Assembly (NCBI RefSeq): GCF_963678635.1
Contig: NW_026971627.1
Span: forward strand, 1 to 42,500
Direction: 5' to 3'
Length of the DNA: 42,500 bases
Origin: Symsagittifera roscoffensis
Taxonomy: Eukaryota; Xenacoelomorpha; Acoela; Convolutidae
The position numbers and the translations under genes are program-made. This document shows positions 1 through 11,064 of this stretch, one piece after another; within the stretch, counting starts at the first letter, position 1; the number at the start of each line of letters is the position of its first letter. The notes under the pieces were generated by a model. The model was given only the letters and a program-made list of their open reading frames with translations, did not search any database and was not told the DNA's origin.

Positions 1-62
1 GACACCACCTCTCTCAACTGCAAATCATTCTTACTTTTACTCTGTATTCTTTACTCAACTCA

Positions 63-563
63 GTGCAAAACTGCAAACTTAGGTTTTCGGTAGAAATTTT
101 GCTTGATCTAGTACAAATCCAAGTGCGAGAAACAGTTTCTGGAGTTTTTCTGGCGCGAATGGACATCTCAATCCAAGTCTGGCACGTGTTGCTTGTGATG
201 CGCAGGGATTTCAACGAAACTCATATAACGCCAGTACCCATCACGGAGAACCAACTTCGAGAAATGCAAATGATGGAGGTAGTGGTTGAGCAAGTGGAAA
301 TGAACTACCCCGAAAAACCTTGCTCTAGTTATTTCCCTCAACCAGTCAACGATTTCCACTTTCCTTGGGAGGAAACAGGGTCAGCAGAAAACTCCATCTC
401 AATAGATGAAGATGAGGGCTTTTCAGAAACAATGAAATATCCAGCTCCACAACAACCACTACAACTTGTTAACTTCTGCGTTCTATTGAGAACCTTTAGA
501 AATTTTCTGCTGTTCGACAGCTCTTTTAATGCATTTTTAATGAATGTTGTTGTGAATCATTGA
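63..563 (+). CDS. Unrecognised gene, probable 3' part, running into repeat
   Basis: An open frame of 166 codons with markedly higher G+C and more even codon use than its surroundings. The most protein-like stretch is about 225-480, with Pro/Gln-rich and acidic runs such as SISIDEDEGF. No family is recognised. A second frame is also protein-like up to a stop near 288, and a 50-nt GT...AG interval (about 279-328) could be an intron, so the true exon layout is uncertain. From about 527 the frame reads into repeat module M1, so the last dozen residues are probably not native. Upstream exons would lie left of the window. Not a confident complete gene. Confidence 0.35.
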   Translation: MQNCKLRFSVEILLDLVQIQVRETVSGVFLARMDISIQVWHVLLVMRRDFNETHITPVPITENQLREMQMMEVVVEQVEMNYPEKPCSSYFPQPVNDFHFPWEETGSAENSISIDEDEGFSETMKYPAPQQPLQLVNFCVLLRTFRNFLLFDSSFNAFLMNVVVNH

Positions 564-846
564 TGTTTGATACTTATTTCGTTCTCTTTAATTAAATCAT
601 TTCGTTTTATTTATGAGAATAGATGAAAATTTCAGGGTAAACCATTGAAAAACAACTCGATTAATTTTCGCACAAATATTAGAAAAAAACAATAGAAAAT
701 TTGTACACAAGTAAAAAAAACACCATAATGTCAAAAAAATCGAAACACTTTTTGCATCGTGTCAAAAAAATTAAATTTTTTTTTTGCATTTTGTAGAAAA
801 AGGGAATCATTTTTTGCAAATTGTTAAAAAACTTAAAAATTCATAC
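527..846 (+). repeat. Module M1, solitary diverged copy
   Basis: This matches the M1 modules inside the 2.3-21 kb array (about 4,520-4,845, 6,240-6,560, 7,034-7,358, 8,755-9,075, 15,123-15,445 and 16,845-17,165) but differs at more positions. M1 contains three successive units of about 32 nt, each of the form T-run, GCA, a few bases, TGT, A-run. The copy lies outside the large duplication, so it may be the source copy or an older insertion. Confidence 0.8.
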
Positions 847-1755
847 CTGTAAATCAGAAAAAAAATTACATTTCAATTACAAGGTTGAAAGATATTTGCA
901 AATTTCTTAATATCGGCCAAACTTTTTTCCTTTCTTTCTTAAAATTTATGGTAATTTTTAAGCATATAAAAGAAAAAAGATGGATTATTAAAATTTTTTT
1001 ATTCCTCATCGAAAAATTGACATGATCACTATTTACAAATCCATAATCATCAATAAAGCCGTCAATTAAGTTTAATAAATCTTGTTCATATTTTGAGTTC
1101 TGCACTTTACAAACTCTTTCCAGAAATGCTGAACCAATAGATTGTGTGGAAGCCAGTTTCTGGTTAGAATATTAAAAATGACGTTTGAATTTTTTACGTA
1201 ACAGTCTTTTCTTTGCAATTCTTGGTATTTTTTCTGCTCATTTCTAATTCAAGTTGAAGCTTCGCCAGTTGATAAAAAAATATTCGAATTACATATGTAT
1301 TTGTAAAGATATGCAATATTTTAGTATGTCAAATGAAAACAACCCAATCTTTGTAAAATTCGACGGAAAGATGAAGCAATCAGAAGTATGTGGAACTTAC
1401 AATTTTCTAAACAAAGGTCAGAATTGAGGGTAGAGACACAAAAATTATTGGTTCCTATACATTTTTCGTTAGAAAAAACTGAAAACCAAATTGATTATCG
1501 GTTTTTGAAATAATCTGAATAGAAGCTGGGAAGAGCTTGAAACCTAGTCGCAGCCATCTAGAACAATTATTTCTCCTAAGAATTGAGGATGTTTTTTAAA
1601 AAAATAACACCTTCACAATTCCATATTTAGAAACTTCACACAGAGTTCATTTATGTTTTTGATTTCTGTTATGGTCAATTGAATGACTCATATTGCTTAG
1701 TTCCATTTTCATTTATTCTCAAAATCATTTCATTCATTTCTCCTCATCTGATCAG
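847..1755. other. AT-rich stretch without recognisable genes
   Basis: No convincing coding frame on either strand; the 79-codon minus-strand frame at 866-1105 is AT-driven. The end of the stretch (about 1,700-1,755) resembles the intron preceding exon b of module M2: a T-rich run ending in an AG acceptor at 1,754-1,755. Confidence 0.6.
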
Positions 1756-1880
1756 TCTTTTCTCCTATCAAAAAAGGACCAAGAAAAAACCCTAGTCCCA
1801 CGTTTAATGAGTTCGCAAAAATCAAACAAGAATTGGGAGATTTTCTTGGTTTCAAAAGTAAAGGGGAAAAATTGTTTTGA
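1756..1880 (+). pseudogene. Exon-like ORF, diverged paralog of M2 exon b
   Basis: An open frame directly after a pyrimidine-rich AG acceptor, reading for example FNEFAKIKQELGDFLGF. This aligns by eye with NDFKELSQILGEFMF in exon b of module M2: same length, acidic/hydrophobic pattern and GEF/GDF core. The frame ends at TGA 1,878-1,880; a possible donor (GTAAAG) lies just before. It is immediately upstream of the first M2 cassette, suggesting an old duplication of this exon before the recent array formed. Function unknown. Confidence 0.35.
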
Positions 1881-2014
1881 ACCCTGCTTTTAACAATTCA
1901 AGAAAATGAACCGGGATAACTCGAAAAAAGGCAGCAAACCTATCTTGTTGGAAAAGAAAGAGAAGCAATTTTGGCAATTAGAAAAACTGTTGTTCACGAT
2001 GCTGAAAACTTATA

Positions 2015-2743
2015 TTGGAACTCACTTCCGACAAGGAGTCAACTATGGATCAAGAGCTTGCTAACTGCAACAAAGTGTATGATATAGCAATAGAAGACAA
2101 GTTTGTGTCACGATCATGAAATATAATATTAACAAACTTTCTTAAACTTAGATTCGACTCTTCACTGCAAGAGAATGAAGCACTAAAACAATTTTCCTGT
2201 GTCAACTATTCTCTGAACGATTTCAAAGAACTGTCCCAAATTTTGGGAGAGTTTATGTTTGTTGAGAACTGTAACAAACAACAAGTTTTGTTAGTTATGT
2301 TTTTCGTCTTGTAATTTGTTTATTTATTCTCAAAATAATTTGTCATTTAATTTTCCTGTTGAACAGTTTGAGTTAAAAAATTGGTTTTTCAAGAAATTCA
2401 ATTATTGGGATTTTTTCAAAATAATCGACAAGAAAAGTTCCAAAAAACTTCACTAACTGTTATAGAATCACAAAATTTACCAAACTTGCAGATTTTGGAT
2501 GAAGATTCACAAATATCTCATTTTGAGTGGACTCTGCATAACGGTAGAAAAAAAATCATATAAAATGCCGATTCGATACGAATAAATAGAACTTAAAGAA
2601 AATATCAGAAACGGAAATCAATGGAAAAATAATTAATCTTTACTACTACAAATAGAAAATTATGATCAATTACTCGATATAAAAAGTCTTATTGACGAGT
2701 GCACTGTAGGAAAAGATCGTACAGAAATTGAAAGAAATTATTA
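2015..2743 (+). pseudogene. Unrecognised multi-exon gene, M2 cassette plus downstream exons (longest copy)
   Basis: The exon chain is inferred from phase-compatible GT/AG pairs. Exon a is 2,015-2,100 (reads MDQELANCNK from ATG 2,045, ending phase 2). Intron is 2,101-2,151 (51 nt). Exon b is 2,152-2,284. Intron is 2,285-2,366 (82 nt). Exon c starts at 2,367 in phase 0. A 29-nt gap (2,437-2,465) would lead to exon d (to 2,543), a 46-nt intron (2,544-2,589) to exon e (from 2,590), and a further open segment reads YDQLLDIKSLIDECTV (about 2,660-2,743). The e-to-f junction lacks a GT donor, so the copy may be decayed. The protein is lysine/phenylalanine rich with acidic patches; I do not recognise a family. 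The left breakpoint of the large duplication (2,334) falls in intron 2, so L2 has exons c onward only here. Confidence 0.45.
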
Positions 2744-3147
2744 AAAATTTTGAGATTATAAAGCAAGATTTTTCAAAAAGTACAAAAAGAAAAAAAATTA
2801 TTTCTTTTTACCTGAATTATTTTGGATCCGGAAAAAAATTTGATAGAAATCGACCACAAATTTCCTTTTGGAGGTCTGATTGAAAACGGAAATTCCTCTA
2901 TGGAATGTTTATGCAAAAACCAAAATCTTTAGACTTCATACAATTCTACATGACTCTGCTCGATCTGTACAAAATACTTGAAAAATGAACCTGGCTATTG
3001 TTATGTTGCACCTAGTCTCCCCATTTTATGCTTGTTGGTCACAGTATCTAGTCAGTTAACAGACCGAGCTTGCTTGTTCTGGATTTTGAATGAAATGAAA
3101 ACACTCTAGTAAAAAAAATAGGAGTTTATAAGGATGACAAACTGTAG

Positions 3148-3836
3148 AGTATTCCATTCTTCATAGGAAAAAAATCAAACCATCATCCCAAACTTCTTGG
3201 TGTACAAAGCATCTTCATCGAATCAGTTGGAGCGGCGGTAGCAAAAAATAAACCGAACTTGAATATAAAAATGGAAAATCTAGTAGCCACAGAAACGCAA
3301 TTTTTTGCAAAAGGTTATGAAAAATTTAAGAGTTTGTCAGAAATTTTTGAACGAAAGATTATTAATTTGGAGAATTACGCTTGCCCAGAAGTTCAGTTTT
3401 TGATATTCAAAGATAAAGAACATGATTGCAGCTGCAGCAATTACCCATTTTGCATTGCAAAAACTCTTCACTGTGCGGAAAGTAAAGCATTTGCGTACGG
3501 AACATGGACTCAATAATTTTTAAACAAATTGTGAATGATAATAATCTTATTAAAATAACCTCTTCTATACTTTAGCCAAATGTCATTGTCAACTTTTTCT
3601 TTCCAGATTTAAGATGGTCAATTAATGTGACCAGCACGTATCTTAAGGAAATTTGGTTTTCGATGAAGAAAATCATGAACGATAATCTTGGAAGTTGTTT
3701 GGACGTACTTGAAATATTTAGTTTTTCTGCGCCAGTTTTTTGTTATAGTTTTGATGCCAGTATGTGCAGTCGTTCGATTAGTGATATCTACAACATGGAA
3801 GAAATGACAGTTTGGGTAGCTATTTTATCAAGTACA
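3148..3836 (+). CDS. Cys-rich gene leading into P-loop ATPase, copy L1a (M3 intact)
   Basis: Exon 3,148-3,481 is open throughout, includes SIFIESVGAAVAKNKPNL and ends in a Cys-rich stretch (HDCSCSNYPFC, then LHCAE). A GTAAAG donor and a CTTTCCAG acceptor bound a 125-nt intron (3,482-3,606). Exon 3,607-3,836 then keeps frame (TSTYLKEIWFSMKKIMN). A further 54-nt intron (3,837-3,890) leads in phase 0 to the P-loop exon. No family is recognised for the Cys-rich part. This is one of only two M3 copies (with L2a) lacking the in-frame TAA that breaks the other five. The first exon's start is undefined: a TAG at 3,145-3,147 could be its acceptor. Confidence 0.45.
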
Positions 3837-3890
3837 GTCGGTTATATTCTACATTCTTCAAAGCTATGAATAAAAAATTATCTACCAAAG

Positions 3891-4020
3891 AACAAAAACT
3901 TTTATCTAGTTGGACCAAGTGGATCTGGAAAATCTCATTTTTTTTTGATAAATTGAAAAATGGTACTTTTCAACCAGCATTCGCTAACTTTTCTGGTTTT
4001 TTTATCAACATTATCAACCT
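3891..4020 (+). pseudogene. P-loop ATPase fragment, copy L1a, truncated
   Basis: Reads LVGPSGSGKSHFF, with the Walker A motif at 3,912-3,935. A T-run after the motif (9 T) throws the frame to TGA at 3,954-3,956. The downstream sequence (LKNGTFQPAF in another frame) stops matching the longer ATPase copies at about 4,020, where sequence jumps into module M2. Walker B is therefore absent. See the longer copies at 9,850-10,660 and 17,940-18,750. Confidence 0.6.
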
Positions 4021-4512
4021 CTTTACGATGCTAAAATCTTATATTGGAACTAACTTCCGACAAGGAGTCAACTATGGATCAAGAGCTTGCTAACTGCAAC
4101 AAAGTGTATGATATAGCAATAGAAGACAAGTTTGTGTCACGATCATGAAGTATAATATTAACAAACTTTTCTAAACTTAGATTCGACTCTTCACTGCAAG
4201 AGAATGAAGCACTGAAACAATTTTCCCGCGTCAACTATTCTCTGAACGATTTCAAAGAACTGTCCCAAACTTTGGGAGAGTTTATGCTTGTTGAGAACTG
4301 TAACAAACAACAAGTTTTGTTAGTTATGTTTTTCGTCCTGTAATTTGTTTATTTATTCTCAAAATAATTTTTCATTTAATTTTCCTGTTGAACAGTTTGA
4401 GTTAAAAAATTGGTTTTTCAAGAAATTCAATTATTGGGATTTTTTCACAATAATCGACAAGAAAAGTTCCAAAAAACTTCACTAACTGTTATAGAATCAC
4501 AAAATTTACCAA

Positions 4513-7026
4513 ACTTTTATTGCATTTTTAATGAATATTGTTGTGAATAATTGATGTTTGATACTTATTTCGTTCTCTTTAACTAATTAATTTCGTTTTA
4601 TTTATGAGAATAGATGAAAATTTCAGGGTAAACCATTGAAAAACAACTCGATTAATTTTCGCACAAATATTAGAAAAAAACAATAGAAAACTTGTACACA
4701 AGTAGAAAAAAACACCATATTGTCAAAATAATCGAAACATTTTTTGCATCGTGTCAAAAAAATTAAATTTTTTTTTTGCATTTTGTAGAAAAAGGGAATC
4801 ATTTTTTGCAACTTGTTAAAAAACTTAAAAATTTATTTCTTGGAACTCACTTCCGACAAGGAGTCAACTATGGATCAAGAGCTTGCTAACTGCAACAAAG
4901 TGTATGATATAGCAATAGAAGACAAGTTTGTGTCACGATCATGAAGTATAATATTAACAAACTTTCCTAAACTTAGATTCGACTCTTCACTGCAAGAGAA
5001 TGAAGCACTGAAACAATTCTCCTGTGTCAACTATTCTCTGAACGATTTCAAAGAACTGTCCCAAATTTTGGGAGAGTTTATGTTTGTTGAGAACTGTAAC
5101 AAACAACAAGTTTTGTTAGTTATGTTTTTCGTCTTGTAATTTGTTTATTTATTCTCAAAATAATTTTTCATTTAATTTTCCTGTTGAACAGTTTGAGTTA
5201 AAAAATTGGTTTTTCAAGAATTTCAATTATTGGGATTTTTTCAAAATAATCGACAAGAAAAGTTCCAAAAAACTTCACTAACTGTTATAGAATTACAAAA
5301 TTTACCAAACTTTTAATGCATTTTTAAAATTTAAGAGTTTGTCAGAAATTTTTGAACAAAAGATTATTAATTTGGACAATTAAGCTTAACCAGAAGTTCA
5401 GTTTTTGATATTCAAAGATAAAGAACATGATTGCAGCTGCAGCAACTACCCATTTTGCATTGCAAAAACTCTTCACTGTGCGGAAAGTAAAGCATTTGCG
5501 TACGGAACACGGACTCAATATTTTTTAAACAAATTGTGAATGATAATAATCTTATTAAAATAACCTCTTCTATACTTTAGCCAAATGTCATTGTCAGCTT
5601 TTTCTTTCCAGATTTAAGATGGTCGATTAATGTGACCAGCACGTATCTTAAGGAAATTTGATTTTCGATGAAAAAAATTATGAACGATAATCTTGGAAGT
5701 TGTTTGGACGTACTTGAAATATTTAGTTTTTGCAACTTGTTAAAAAACTTAAAAATTTATTTCTTGGAACTCACTTCCGACAAGGAGTCAACTATGGATC
5801 AAGAGCTTGCTAACTGCAACAAAGTGTATGATATAGCAATAGAAGACAAGTTTGTGTCACGATCATGAAGTATAATATTAACAAAATTTCCTAAACTTAG
5901 ATTCGACTCTTCACTGCAAGAGAATGAAGCACTGAAACAATTCTCCTGTGTCATTTATTCTCTCAAAGATTTCAAAGAACTGTCCCAAGTTTTGGGAGAG
6001 TTTATGTTTGTTGAGAACTGTAACAAACAACAAGTTTTGTTAGTTATGTTTTTCGTCTTGTAATTTGTTTATTTATTCTCAAAAAATTTTTTCATTTAAG
6101 TTTCCTGTTGAACAGTTTGAGTTAAAAAATTGGTTTTTCAAGAAATTCAATTATTGGGATTTTTTCACAATAATCGACAAGAAAAATTCCAAAAAACTTC
6201 ACTAACTGTTATAGAATCACAAAATTTACCAAACTCTTAATGCACTTTTAATGAGTATTGTTGTGAATAATTGATGTTTGATACTTATTTCGTTCTCTTT
6301 AACTAATTAATTTCGTTTTATTTATGAGAATAGATGAAAATTTCAGGGTAAACCATTGAAAAACAACTCGATTAATTTTCGCTCAAATAATAGAAAAAAA
6401 CAATTGAAAACTTGTACACAAGTAAAAAAAACACCATATTGTCAAAATAATCGAAACATTTTTTGCATCGTGTCAAAAAAATTAAATTTTTTTTTGCATT
6501 TTGTAGAAAAAGGGAATCATTTTTTGCAACTTGTTAAAAAACTAAAAAATTTATTTCTTGGAACTCACTTCCGACAAGGAGTCAACTATGGATCAAGAGC
6601 TTGCTAACTGCAACAAAGTGTATGATATAGCAATAGAAGACAAGTTTGTGTCACGATCATGAAGTATAATATTAACAAACTTTCCTAAACTTAGATTCGA
6701 CTCTTCACTGCAAGAGAATGAAGCACTGAAACAATTATCCTGTGTCATTTATTCTCTCAACGATTTCAAAGAACTGTCCCAAATTTTGGGAGAGTTTATG
6801 TTTGTTGAGAACTGTAACAAACAACAAGTTTTGTTAGTTCTGTTTTTCGTCTTGTAATTTGTTTATTTATTCTCAAAAAAATTTTTCATTTAATTTTCCT
6901 GTTGAACAGTTTGAGTTAAAAAATTGGTTTTTCAAGAAATTCAATTATTGGGATTTTTTCACAATAATCGACAAGAAAAGTTCCAAAAAACTTCACTAAC
7001 TGTTATAGAATCACAAAATTTACCAA
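4513..7026 (+). repeat. 2,514-bp tandem unit, first copy in L1
   Basis: Offset to the next unit is exactly 2,514 bp at many anchors (4,511 to 7,025; 5,668 to 8,182; 6,356 to 8,870). L2 has the unit once, so either L1 gained a copy after the large duplication or L2 lost one by unequal recombination. Exact edges are blurred because adjoining M2 modules are nearly identical. Confidence 0.85.
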
Positions 7027-9540
7027 ACTTTTATTGCATTTTTAATGAATATTGTTGTGAATAATTGATGTTTGATACTTATTTCGTTCTCTTTAACTAA
7101 TTAATTTCGTTTTATTTATGAGAATAGATGAAAATTTCAGGGTAAACCATTGAAAAACAACTCGATTAATTTTCGCACAAATATTAGAAAAAAACAATAG
7201 AAAACTTGTACACAAGTAAAAAAAACACCATATTGTCAAAATAATCCAAAACATTTTTTGCATCGTGTCAAAAAAATTAAATTTTTTTTTTGCATTTTGT
7301 AGAAAAAGGGAATCATTTTTTGCAACTTGTTAAAAAACTTAAAAATTTATTTCTTGGAACTCACTTCCGACAAGGAGTCAACTATGGATCAAGAGCTTGC
7401 TAACTGCAACAAAGTGTATGATATAGCAATAGAAGACAAGTTTGTGTCACGATCATGAAGTATAATATTAACAAACTTTCCTAAACTTAGATTCGACTCT
7501 TCACTGCAAGAGAATGAAGCACTGAAACAATTCTCCTGTGTCAACTATTCTCTGAACGATTTCAAAGAACTGTCCCAAATTTTGGGAGAGTTTATGTTTG
7601 TTGAGAACTGTAACAAACAACAAGTTTTGTTAGTTATGTTTTTCGTCTTGTAATTTGTTTATTTATTCTCAAAATAATTTTTCATTTAATTTTCCTGTTG
7701 AACAGTTTGAGTTAAAAAATTGGTTTTTCAAGAATTTCAATTATTGGGATTTTTTCAAAATAATCGACAAGAAAAGTTCCAAAAAACTTCACTAACTGTT
7801 ATAGAATTACAAAATTTACCAAACTTTTAATGCATTTTTAAAATTTAAGAGTTTGTCAGAAATTTTTGAACAAAAGATTATTAATTTGGACAATTAAGCT
7901 TGCCCAGAAGTTCAGTTTTTGATATTCAAAGATAAAGAACATGATTGCAGCTGCAGCAACTACCCATTTTGCATTGCAAAAACTCTTCACTGTGCGGAAA
8001 GTAAAGCATTTGCGTACGGAACACGGACTCAATATTTTTTAAACAAATTGTGAATGATAATAATCTTATTAAAATAACCTCTTCTATACTTTAGCCAAAT
8101 GTCATTGTCAGCTTTTTCTTTCCAGATTTAAGATGGTCGATTAATGTGACCAGCACGTATCTTAAGGAAATTTGATTTTCGATGAAAAAAATCATGAACG
8201 ATAATCTTGGAAGTTGTTTGGACGTACTTGAAATATTTAGTTTTTGCAACTTGTTAAAAAACTTAAAAATTTTTTTCTTGGAACTCACTTCCGACAAGGA
8301 GTCAACTATGGATCAAGAGCTTGCTAACTGCAACAAAGTGTATGATATAGCAATAGAAGACAAGTTTGTGTCACGATCATGAAGTATAATATTAACAAAA
8401 TTTCCTAAACTTAGATTCGACTCTTCACTGCAAGAGAATGAAGCACTGAAACAATTCTCCTGTGTCATTTATTCTCTCAACGATTTCAAAGAACTGTCCC
8501 AAGTTTTGGGAGAGTTTATGTTTGTTGAGAACTGTAACAAACAACAAGTTTTGTTAGTTATGTTTTTCGTCTTGTAATTTGTTTATTTATTCTCAAAAAA
8601 TTTTTTCATTTAAGTTTCCTGTTGAACAGTTTGAGTTAAAAAATTGGTTTTTCAAGAATTTCAATTATTGGGATTTTTTCACAATAATCGACAAGAAAAG
8701 TTCCAAAAAACTTCACTAACTGTTATAGAATCACAAAATTTACCAAACTCTTAATGCACTTTTAATGAATATTGTTGTGAATATTTGATGTTTGATACTT
8801 ATTTCGTTCTCTTTAACTAATTAATTTCGTTTTATTTATGAGAATAGATGAAAATTTCAGGGTAAACCATTGAAAAACAACTCGATTAATTTTCGCTCAA
8901 ATAATAGAAAAAAACAATTGAAAACTTGTACACAAGTAAAAAAAACACCATATTGTCAAAATAATCGAAACATTTTTTGCATCGTGTCAAAAAAATTAAA
9001 TTTTTTTTTGCATTTTGTAGAAAAAGGGAATCATTTTTTGCAACTTGTTAAAAAACTAAAAAATTTATTTCTTGGAACTCACTTCCGACAAGGAGTCAAC
9101 TATGGATCAAGAGCTTGCTAACTGCAACAAAGTGTATGATATAGCAATAGAAGACAAGTTTGTGTCACGATCATGAAGTATAATATTAACAAACTTTCCT
9201 AAACTTAGATTCGACTCTTCACTGCAAGAGAATGAAGCACTGAAACAATTATCCTGTGTCATTTATTCTCTCAACGATTTCAAAGAACTGTCCCAAATTT
9301 TGGGAGAGTTTATGTTTGTTGAGAACTGTAACAAACAACAAGTTTTGTTAGTTATGTTTTTCGTCTTGTAATTTGTTTATTTATTCTCAAAAAAATTTTT
9401 CATTTAATTTTCCTGTTGAACAGTTTGAGTTAAACAATTGGTTTTTCAAGAAATTCATTTATTGGGATTTTTTCAAAATAATCGACAAGAAAAGTTCCAA
9501 AAAACTTCACTAACTGTTATAGAATCACAAAATTTAACAA
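7027..9540 (+). repeat. 2,514-bp tandem unit, second copy in L1
   Basis: Direct repeat of 4,513-7,026 with few substitutions (for example GTTAGTTATG here against GTTAGTTCTG at the matching place in the first unit). It ends where M2 continues into the M3 copy that precedes the long ATPase. Confidence 0.85.
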
Positions 9541-9559
9541 ACTTTTAATGCATTTTTAA

Positions 9560-10660
9560 AATTTAAGAGTTTGTCAGAAATTTTTGAACGGAAGATTATT
9601 CATTTGGACAATTAAGCTTGCCCAGAAGTTCAGTTTTTGATATTCAAAGATAAAGAACATGATTGCAGCTGCAGCAACTACCCATTTTGCATTGCAAAAA
9701 CTCTTCACTGTGCGGAAAGTAAAGCATTTGCGTACGGAACACGGACTCATTTTTTTTAAAACAAATTGTGAATGATAATAATCTTATTAAAATAACCTCT
9801 TCTATACTTTAGCCAAATGTCATTGTCAACTTTTTCTTTCCAGATTTAAGATGGTCGATTAATGTGACCAGCACGTATCTTAAGGAAATTTGGTTTTCGA
9901 TGAAGAAAATCATGAACAATAATCTTGGAAGTTGTTTGGACGTACTTGAAATATTTAGTTTTTCTGCGCCAGTTTTTTGTTATAGTTTTGATGCCAGTAT
10001 GTGCAGTCGTTCGATTAGTGATATCCACAACATGGAAGAAATGACAGTTTGGGTAGCTATTTTATCAAGTACAGTCGGTTATATTCTACATTCTTCAAAG
10101 CTATGAATAAAAAATTATCTACCAAAGAACAAAAACTTTTATCTAGTTGGACCAAGTGGATCTGGAAAATCTCATTTTTTTTTGATAAATTGAAAAATGG
10201 TACTTTTCAACCAGCATTCTCTAATTTTTCTGGTTTTTTTATCAACATTATCAACCTCTGTCAGATCCAAATAAAAAACATTAGGTTTGTCCGTGGAGTA
10301 AACTTTGACTTGATTGAAAACCTTCCCGATAGGTTACTAAGTATCTGCTTATATTTGATGATTCTTGTGAAAAAAAGATTCAAACTCCAAACAATTTGTA
10401 AAAACTACCACTGAAATGGTTTTCGTTTTAAAATGGTTTTTGTTATTCTCAACTCTATTTTGTACAATAAAAACATCAAAACATTTTACTTTTAAAATTC
10501 AAAGTCAAAATCTATTAATCAACGAGAAAGTCAATTGGAATGTTTTATTTTTTTTTCAGGTAACTTGGAAGGATTTTGATAACATTTTTCAAATAAAGAT
10601 TAAATTTTTGGAAAAAAAAATCACCAGTTCACTTTTAGAAAAAGCTGGACTCTGATTGGT
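9560..10660 (+). pseudogene. Packaging-type P-loop ATPase remnant, long copy L1b
   Basis: The start is an M3 copy broken by an in-frame TAA (about 9,613). The exon around 9,850-10,076 precedes the P-loop exon, with Walker A GPSGSGKS at 10,149-10,172. About 60 codons on, a frame reads YLLIFDDSCEKK (about 10,342-10,377), a Walker B with two Asp. Between them another frame gives RFVRGVNFDLIENLPD. Beyond, NEKVNWNVLFF and a Trp/Lys/Asp stretch resemble the distal part of the same fold. Spacing and motif set suggest the A32/FtsK-like packaging ATPases of Polinton- and adintovirus-like elements; this is from memory of the family and unverified. Frame breaks (9-T run, unresolved junction near 10,260, stop before the Walker B frame) argue for a pseudogene. 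Alternative: another STAND or ABC-like P-loop protein. Confidence 0.5.
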
Positions 10661-10917
10661 TGACCTTGAAAATACAGCGTTACTAAAACAATGTTCAAAT
10701 CCGATTGGTTGATTTTCCCTAAGCAACAGCAAAATCTGATTTTGTTTTAAGTTGAAAGGAATCACTCTATAATTTGCATAATTGTTGTTCTTTATTTAAT
10801 TCACTTTTTGGGTCAATTCAAAACTAGTGTAAGTCTCCTAACAAAGTTTTTGGGACTATCTAAATCCTTCATTTGGTCTCAAATTCTTTCCCCACTTATT
10901 TTTTTAATCGTCACTGA

Positions 10918-11064
10918 AAAAAATACGAAACAGTTGCAAGTTTTGATTGTGGTAGATGTTACACACGTCATAATGCATCAAGACATTGCAAGTTCTGTAG
11001 AGTTTTGAAGTGTCTGATTTGTAATTTTCATACTTATAGCTGGACCGAAAAACTAGTTAGGTAA
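10918..11064 (+). pseudogene. Cys/His-rich zinc-finger-like ORF, L1
   Basis: Open from after TGA 10,915-10,917 to TAA 11,062-11,064. It reads FDCGRCYTRHNASRHCKFC, then CLICNFH: three CxxC pairs with interspersed His, a typical zinc-binding arrangement. It lies about 260 bp past the ATPase remnant on the same strand, so it may be the tail of the same gene or a second gene of the element. There is no ATG at its start and a stop directly upstream, so it is an exon or a decayed piece. The L2 copy differs by Arg to His in the first finger. Confidence 0.4.

Larger units (their letters stand above)
4044..9540 (+). repeat. Higher-order array of M1/M2/M3 modules in L1
   Basis: The M2 anchor CAAGGAGTCAACTATGG occurs at 4,061, 4,857, 5,781, 6,575, 7,371, 8,295 and 9,089, all on the plus strand. 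Spacing is 796, 924, 794, 796, 924 and 794 bp, so the true period is 2,514 bp with an internal order of M1-M2-M3-M2-M1-M2. The two units are about 4,513-7,026 and 7,027-9,540. M3 pieces here (about 5,325-5,740 and 7,840-8,250) carry TAA in the Cys-rich frame and TGA in the next exon, and are cut off within the exon before the ATPase. Each M2 keeps its two introns and open frames. Confidence 0.9.

Noticed and set aside
4623-4811. Minus-strand 62-codon frame in M1
   Set aside because: Low-complexity translation of T-run/A-run units, not kept open in the other M1 copies.
6356-6607. 83-codon frame across the M1/M2 junction (repeated at 8,870 and 16,958)
   Set aside because: It reads A/T-run module M1 and then M2 exon a in the wrong frame; the other frame of exon a is supported by phase-matched splicing into exon b.
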